DNA of 64,000 nt from the NCBI RefSeq assembly GCF_048128805.1, contig NC_136019.1, positions 19,491,381 through 19,555,380 on the forward strand, written 5' to 3'. The DNA is from Centroberyx gerrardi. Its lineage: Eukaryota > Chordata > Actinopteri > Beryciformes > Berycidae. A model generated the notes under the pieces. That model ran no database searches and was not told where the DNA came from. It saw only the letters and a program-made list of their open reading frames with translations. Position numbers and translations under genes: made by a program. Positions 58,887-64,000 of the stretch are shown here, one piece after another; positions within the stretch are counted from its first letter, which is position 1, and every line of letters begins with the position of its first letter.

Positions 58887-59788
58887 GATGCTGGATGAGT
58901 GAACAGTTCCTCTGCGCTCTGTGCACAATGTGCTGTTGTACACCACTTTAAAGCATCTTCTACCTGTATTAATGACGCCAATAGGCAAATCAAGGGATAT
59001 TTTTACACCTGCTTCTCACCTCTGCTAGTGATAACAATTGCCCGCTTTATGCAAAAACACACTTATGGTTGACTTTGTGAATAGGCTTGAACTTGAACTT
59101 GAACAGGCGCACGGAAGAGGAAGTCTTCCGCTGGCTACACCGGAAACCCCGAAATATTGGCCGTCGCCCCCAGAGTCTAATTGTCATCAGACCGATAGAC
59201 AATGGGTTCCGAGATTGGTCTTTTACCAGCTTCAGCTTTGAAAAAGAGTGTTCCACTGAAGCAGCTGTAATAGGACTATAGCTGCTAGCTGGCACTTATT
59301 TGCCACAGTAACATTAGCTTCAACTAAAGCTAGATGCCTCATTTTAACTTCAAAGCTAGCTATCAATAGCTTACCAAAACCATCAATAAAATACGAGATT
59401 GATTATAAGCTAGCTAGAGAAAATAACACAAAGCTAGCTGGAAAATAGGCTACTTGCTGAATTATTTGTTTGATTTGTTGAGGCAGACAGCAGCAGTTTC
59501 ACTGCATATAGATGCTGCCTGGATGTTGCAGGATGCAATTTATCTATTTTCCTTGACTGCTGCAAAATCATTTTATATCAACTTGGTAAATGAAATTTAG
59601 CCAAGTAAAAAATCCTTCATTAAAGTCTGACCTAACACCAACATAATTTCAAATCAAAATTGATTGAATAGAATGACATGAAAACTGAATGAAGCTGAAT
59701 GAAAACAATTATTAAGGTACTTTTAAAGTGGCACGACCTCATCAACCTACACTTACTGTGAACACACACATGTAAACAGACAACACAT

Positions 59789-59831
<43 letters not shown>

Positions 59832-60129
59832 AACACACAGTCTGGTGCTGCCTGGCTGACAGACCAACAGGTAAACAGTGAGTCAGTGCATCAACCAGCT
59901 GTTAGGTGTCCCATTGGATGAAAAAAGTGAGGGTTTCATGTTTTACTAGGGTGCCCCACAGTAGAAAAGAGACATAATTCATTTGCATTTTTCAGTCATT
60001 TTTGCCGTAATGTCACACCAGATGGGGTTTGAGCAGCTCAAGTGCCCCTCTGGTGTGACAGTAGGGCAAAAATGAAGCATGGAAGGGGCCGGAGCCCCGG
60101 TGGTTCAACAGGTGGAACGCGTACCATTA

Positions 60130-61286
60130 CAGTTTTTTACAATTGGTTACAAACTTTTCTCAATACTGAGTCCACTTTTTCAAAACTCTTCACACTGTTG
60201 TCTGTACCAACACGCAGCTTGGCACAACAGTTAATTTCACACCCAAAATGCACCAAAACTACCAAAACACTGCATACTTGTGTCAAAGTCAAATAATAGC
60301 ACTAGTTTTCTCCAACAGCAACACTTTGTCACTCATAACACAATTACCTAAAAAACGCTAACAACAGGTAACATTACAGTAGATGCGTCATTTTATGGCA
60401 ATCTTTGATGTAGTAAATAATTTTGTGCTCTATAGTTTTTTGTTGTGTGTATATATATTTTTTGTTGTTATTGTTAATTGTATAAGAAATGTGTACATTG
60501 TCTTATTTTACAATAAACAAAGTTCCCATTACAAAATACAGTAAGAATGGTACCTCTTTATAGAATGTACTACAGTATACTACAGGAACAAGTCATAGGA
60601 ATGCAACAGGAAAACAGGAAAAGCTTCAATGTGCTTTTTTTTTTTTTTTTACCATAAAGTAATTCAAAAATAAAGTAGAGTAAATGAAAATTGCTGTAAG
60701 GAAAACAAAAGTCAATACTGTAATAGTTTGCTCAAAAAACAAAACAAAAAACAAAACATACAAATCATGTTACAGTAGTCCACCCGGTCTCCTGCGTTTG
60801 GCCACAGGTTTTCGTCCACATCACACCTGTATAGGTGGTAATGAGATGGGACTGAGATGAAATCACCTGTGGTTGGTCTCATTTACATAATTTCAATCAA
60901 TAATTTTTCACTATTTGTCTCCATAACCATCTTTTTTTAGGATTTTGAATGTATTTCAATGGAATGGGAAGGCAAATTGCTGTCCACTTGAATGTATGTA
61001 TGGTTTTGAACTTGTAAATTTAAGTTTTGAAAAGAGTATGTAAGCATTTGCAAAATGGGCTGTAGATACACATGGTTCTGCTGGTGGTCGACTTTGAGTG
61101 AGAAAAGAATTCAAGAATTCTGAAAGTTGTGGTCATTGAATGTCTTTTGTGTTAAACCAATGCATTTTGTGTTAAAGCAAGGCAAGAGTCAGTCACAGTT
61201 TGGTCCGCATACACTTCTGTTGTGTGAAGAGTTTTGAAAAAGTGAGTCTAGCATTGAGACATGCTTGTAACCAATTGTAAAAAACT
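60130..61286. mobile_element. Mariner/Tc1-like element, unit D copy
   Basis: Copy of 48512-49666 with the same TA-flanked CAGTTTTTTACAATTGG ends, again inside the split SINE. A few small indels distinguish it. Confidence 0.8.
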
Positions 61287-61892
61287 GTAAAGCAGCGGCA
61301 CAGGTTTGAATCTGGCCCGTGCCTCTGCTGCCTGTCATCCCCTCTCTCTGCCCTGTCTGTCCTGTCAATCTCTACTGCCCTGTCAATTAAGTTGAAAATG
61401 CCAAAAAAATTATGAAGTATTGGAAGTGGCCATTAGGGCCTGGACCTACCCTGGTTAAATGAAGGTATATAGCTAAAAAAAAACAGAAAAAAGGGGCACT
61501 TCAGCACTCACAGCGAAAAGGGCAGAGGCCTTTTGCCCCTATGCAGGAATATGAAAACTCAAGAGATGCTCTGGCCTGCTGTCAACAGACTGTTTTGAGA
61601 ATGCTCAGCATGCAAATGTATTGACGCCTGCATGAAACATCATAATACATGTTTGAATAGCAAAAAATGTTGAAGTTGAAATACCCCCCTTCATCACCAC
61701 ATGGAAGCTCAAACTGCGAAGTGCCTTCAGCTTTAATACTAATCCACCGAGGCTAAAGCCCCTTTATAATTGGAGCATTTTCTGGTCTGTGAGATTTTCA
61801 GGTGGCTAAACCTCTTCTGAATGGACACATCTCTTTGTGCAAAGCCTTTAAAGGATATTTTATACACAATAATAATTTGGGGATGATGGTGA

Positions 61893-62310
61893 TGCTTAGT
61901 TTAGTTTATTTGAGAATAAAAAGCAAGACAGGTGCAATAAACAAAATGCATCTCAGGTTAATTTGACAAGGATAACACAATAAAGTGGCATCAGGCAGGC
62001 AGAGACCTCAACAACAAACCAAACTAAAAACACATATAGCAAAAACAGGTTCAATTAACAATAACCCAATTAGTACAACCAAACCACACAATACCACAAC
62101 AATTCAATCTGGATTATTCCTAGGCTAAATATATTTTCAAATTTTCTATGAGCCAGGTTTTGACCTGCTTTTTAAAAAGGTGTGGGTTGGCTCTACCTTT
62201 TATGTGCAGTGGGAATTAACTTATTCCAGTTCTCAGCACCACAAAACTTAAAAGAAAATTTACCGATGTTGGTTTTAAACCTAGGCAAAGATAAGTAAGT
62301 ATGCAAAGTG
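61893..62310 (-). mobile_element. LINE 3' fragment, reverse orientation, unit D copy
   Basis: Copy of 50275-50690 inherited with the segmental duplication. Confidence 0.6.
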
Positions 62311-63749
62311 TTAGTGAATTGGACGCAATCTCGATTAGCATGGTCCTGTGTACTAATAACTGTTATGTGGTCAAACTACTGAGATTTACATATAATATAC
62401 TTTGACCAGCACTATCAGGCGGCTTTGTGCACAGTTAATGAATCACACACAGTCAACAAAGAGGTGTTTCTCAGTGGGTTTATTACTTTATGTACAGGCA
62501 TGTCTGTCCCCGAGGTGGAGACTGTCTGAGAAATACAATGCAGTAGAAAACGTCTAAGGTGCAAAAACAAACACTGCTGCATGAGCAGAGTCATCTTTTG
62601 GATTTCACTCTGAAGTTTTGATTCCTCATTTCCTGTGGAGAAAATTTCTCACCAGTGACCATACTGACACCAGAATTTAATTTGGGCAAATAGAGTGAAT
62701 CTACAGATGGGACGTTCTTCTCTGTTGCAGCCCCACTTCATGATTTAGATTGACGGGTGCATTTTTACATAAAAATCTTGCCTAGTGCAGCTTTAACGTT
62801 AATGCTTTAAATCATTTCTCAAATTAACATTAGATATTTGTTCTTCAAGATGTCTCGCAGCCATACCAATCCTCTTCCATTATAATTAACACTCGATTAC
62901 AGTAACATGTTATTTCATGATGTTATTTGGCTGATCCTGAGAACAATCCTGCTTTTTGAAATGTGACCCTTGGTTGATCTTATTGCTTAATAGCACAAAA
63001 TGGTGAGTTAAAAAAAGGTTGCCATTTCTGTATGTAGTGATACTTATACAAACACCAGCAACACTTATTTTATTTCAATAACAATGTGAATGCTATGCTC
63101 GTGTCCTCCTCAACCTCTCTCACTGTATGAACAGTTTTTAAATAAATATATTCACATTTTCTATATAAAAAAGGTAAATAAGAACAGGCTGATTTGAGGG
63201 GTGGGGCGGTTTATGTGTCGTTCTTCAGCTCCCATTCCTGTGAAACAAACACAGAGAGACACAGTTTGCATGCTGTTACATGTTTTCCTTGAATCTGTCT
63301 ATGATGCGGATCAGTTTGTTTTTCATATTCTATATATATCGTATTGCGTGGGTGCATGAGGGCCTTATCTGCACATATGAGGAAAAATGCAAATATGTAT
63401 TTGGTGTTGCTATTCAGTGTTATTACATTACGACCATTTCCATGCCAAAAATAAATAAATAAATAAAAATATTCAGCTTTTCCCCCAAATATTATTTTTG
63501 TCAGGGTGGAAAAGCCTCTGAAAGAGCATTTAGACCATGGGACACTAAACTATCCAGTCTGTGGCTGGTTTGAGGGAGCTGCTTCGCCTCTCCTCCGCTC
63601 TCAACACTGCCAGACAGCTTTGCTTGGCACAGCTGGTCACATCTCTGTTTCTCTACCCTGCTTCCAAACAACTCCTGAAGCAAGCTGCCCCTGTGAGTAA
63701 GAGAATCACAGTGTGGTCTGAAGAAGCTCAGTGTGTGTGACCAGTTACA

Positions 63750-64000
63750 TCAGCACCTGCATTGATAACATAGTACCCACGTTACCCATACGTACATACC
63801 CCAATCAAAAGCCCCGGATAAACAGTCAGGTACGGCCCATGTTGCTGCTTTCAAATCAGGCAACGCTGAGGACTATAAGAAAGCAAGGTATGGCCTCCGA
63901 AGAAGAGTTAAAGATGTTAAGAAGCAGTACAGACAAAAACTGGAGGACTACTACTCTGTCTCTGATGCCCGTCATATGTGACAAGGCCTGCAACATATCA
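63750..64000 (+). pseudogene. Start of the broken LINE, unit D copy, cut by window end
   Basis: Repeats 52150-52405, with AAFKSGNAEDYKKARYGLRR and YRQKLEDYYSVSDARHM. Whether it carries the same two DNA transposons cannot be seen here. Confidence 0.75.

Larger units (their letters stand above)
55927..64000. repeat. Tandem segmental duplication, second unit (cut by window end)
   Basis: Near-identical to 44142-52420. Differences seen: a longer CT repeat at 55993-56050, a 21-bp duplication in the hAT element, loss of the 28-bp-arm hairpin region near 59088, and loss of about 33 bp near 63557. The unit ends outside the window, probably near 67.7 kb if complete. Confidence 0.9.

Noticed and set aside
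1..64000. CRISPR arrays, operons, bacterial promoters, tRNA or rRNA genes
   Set aside because: Nothing of this kind was seen; the split genes and transposons are those of an animal nuclear genome. The tRNA-like heads belong to SINEs.

Overview
This window is animal, most likely teleost fish, nuclear DNA. Genes are split into short exons with GT-AG introns, CA/GT microsatellites are abundant, and many small hAT-like, TTAA-type and Tc1/mariner-like elements and LINE 3' ends of the kinds common in fish lie between and inside genes. No bacterial or organellar features were seen.

Left part (1 to about 24 kb): the 3' half of a VPS10-domain receptor gene on the + strand. I read it as SORCS2 because of its cytoplasmic tail and its C-terminus. 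Fourteen consecutive exons join in one frame (1,762 nt, 586 full codons plus stop). They encode the end of the beta-propeller, the 10CC module, a PKD-like domain, the membrane-proximal part, one transmembrane helix and the tail. The 5' exons lie before base 1. Introns carry hAT and TTAA-type MITEs, a long (TTAGA/TTAGG) pentamer array and CA/GT repeats placed right at several splice sites.

Right part (about 22.6 to 64 kb): a tandem array of four C-type lectin-like genes on the - strand, tail to tail with SORCS2. Copies A, B and C each have five exons: a signal peptide, two C-type lectin domains (CTLDs), and two exons for a charged tail ending in KCEL, KREL or KRDL. The joined CDSs are 1,023, 1,035 and 1,023 nt, all in frame. 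Copy D has the first three exons but no tail exons, because an 11.785 kb tandem duplication began inside the C gene between its tail exons and its CTLDs. The duplicated units also carry sequence from the SORCS2 3' end, including its last codons next to copy C, which shows that the first duplication started inside the last SORCS2 exon.

Between the lectins lie nested transposons: a mariner-like element inside a tRNA-derived SINE, a broken LINE holding two DNA transposons, a foldback element, and a 479-bp hAT element in intron 1 of copies B, C and D but not A. The lectins resemble secreted or ER-lumenal sugar-binding proteins of the teleost tandem-CTLD type. Their sugar-site motif differs between copies (EPD, RPD, QPD) while the N-terminal half of CTLD1 is almost unchanged, suggesting diversification of ligand binding. 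All identifications rest on reading the sequence; no database search was run.
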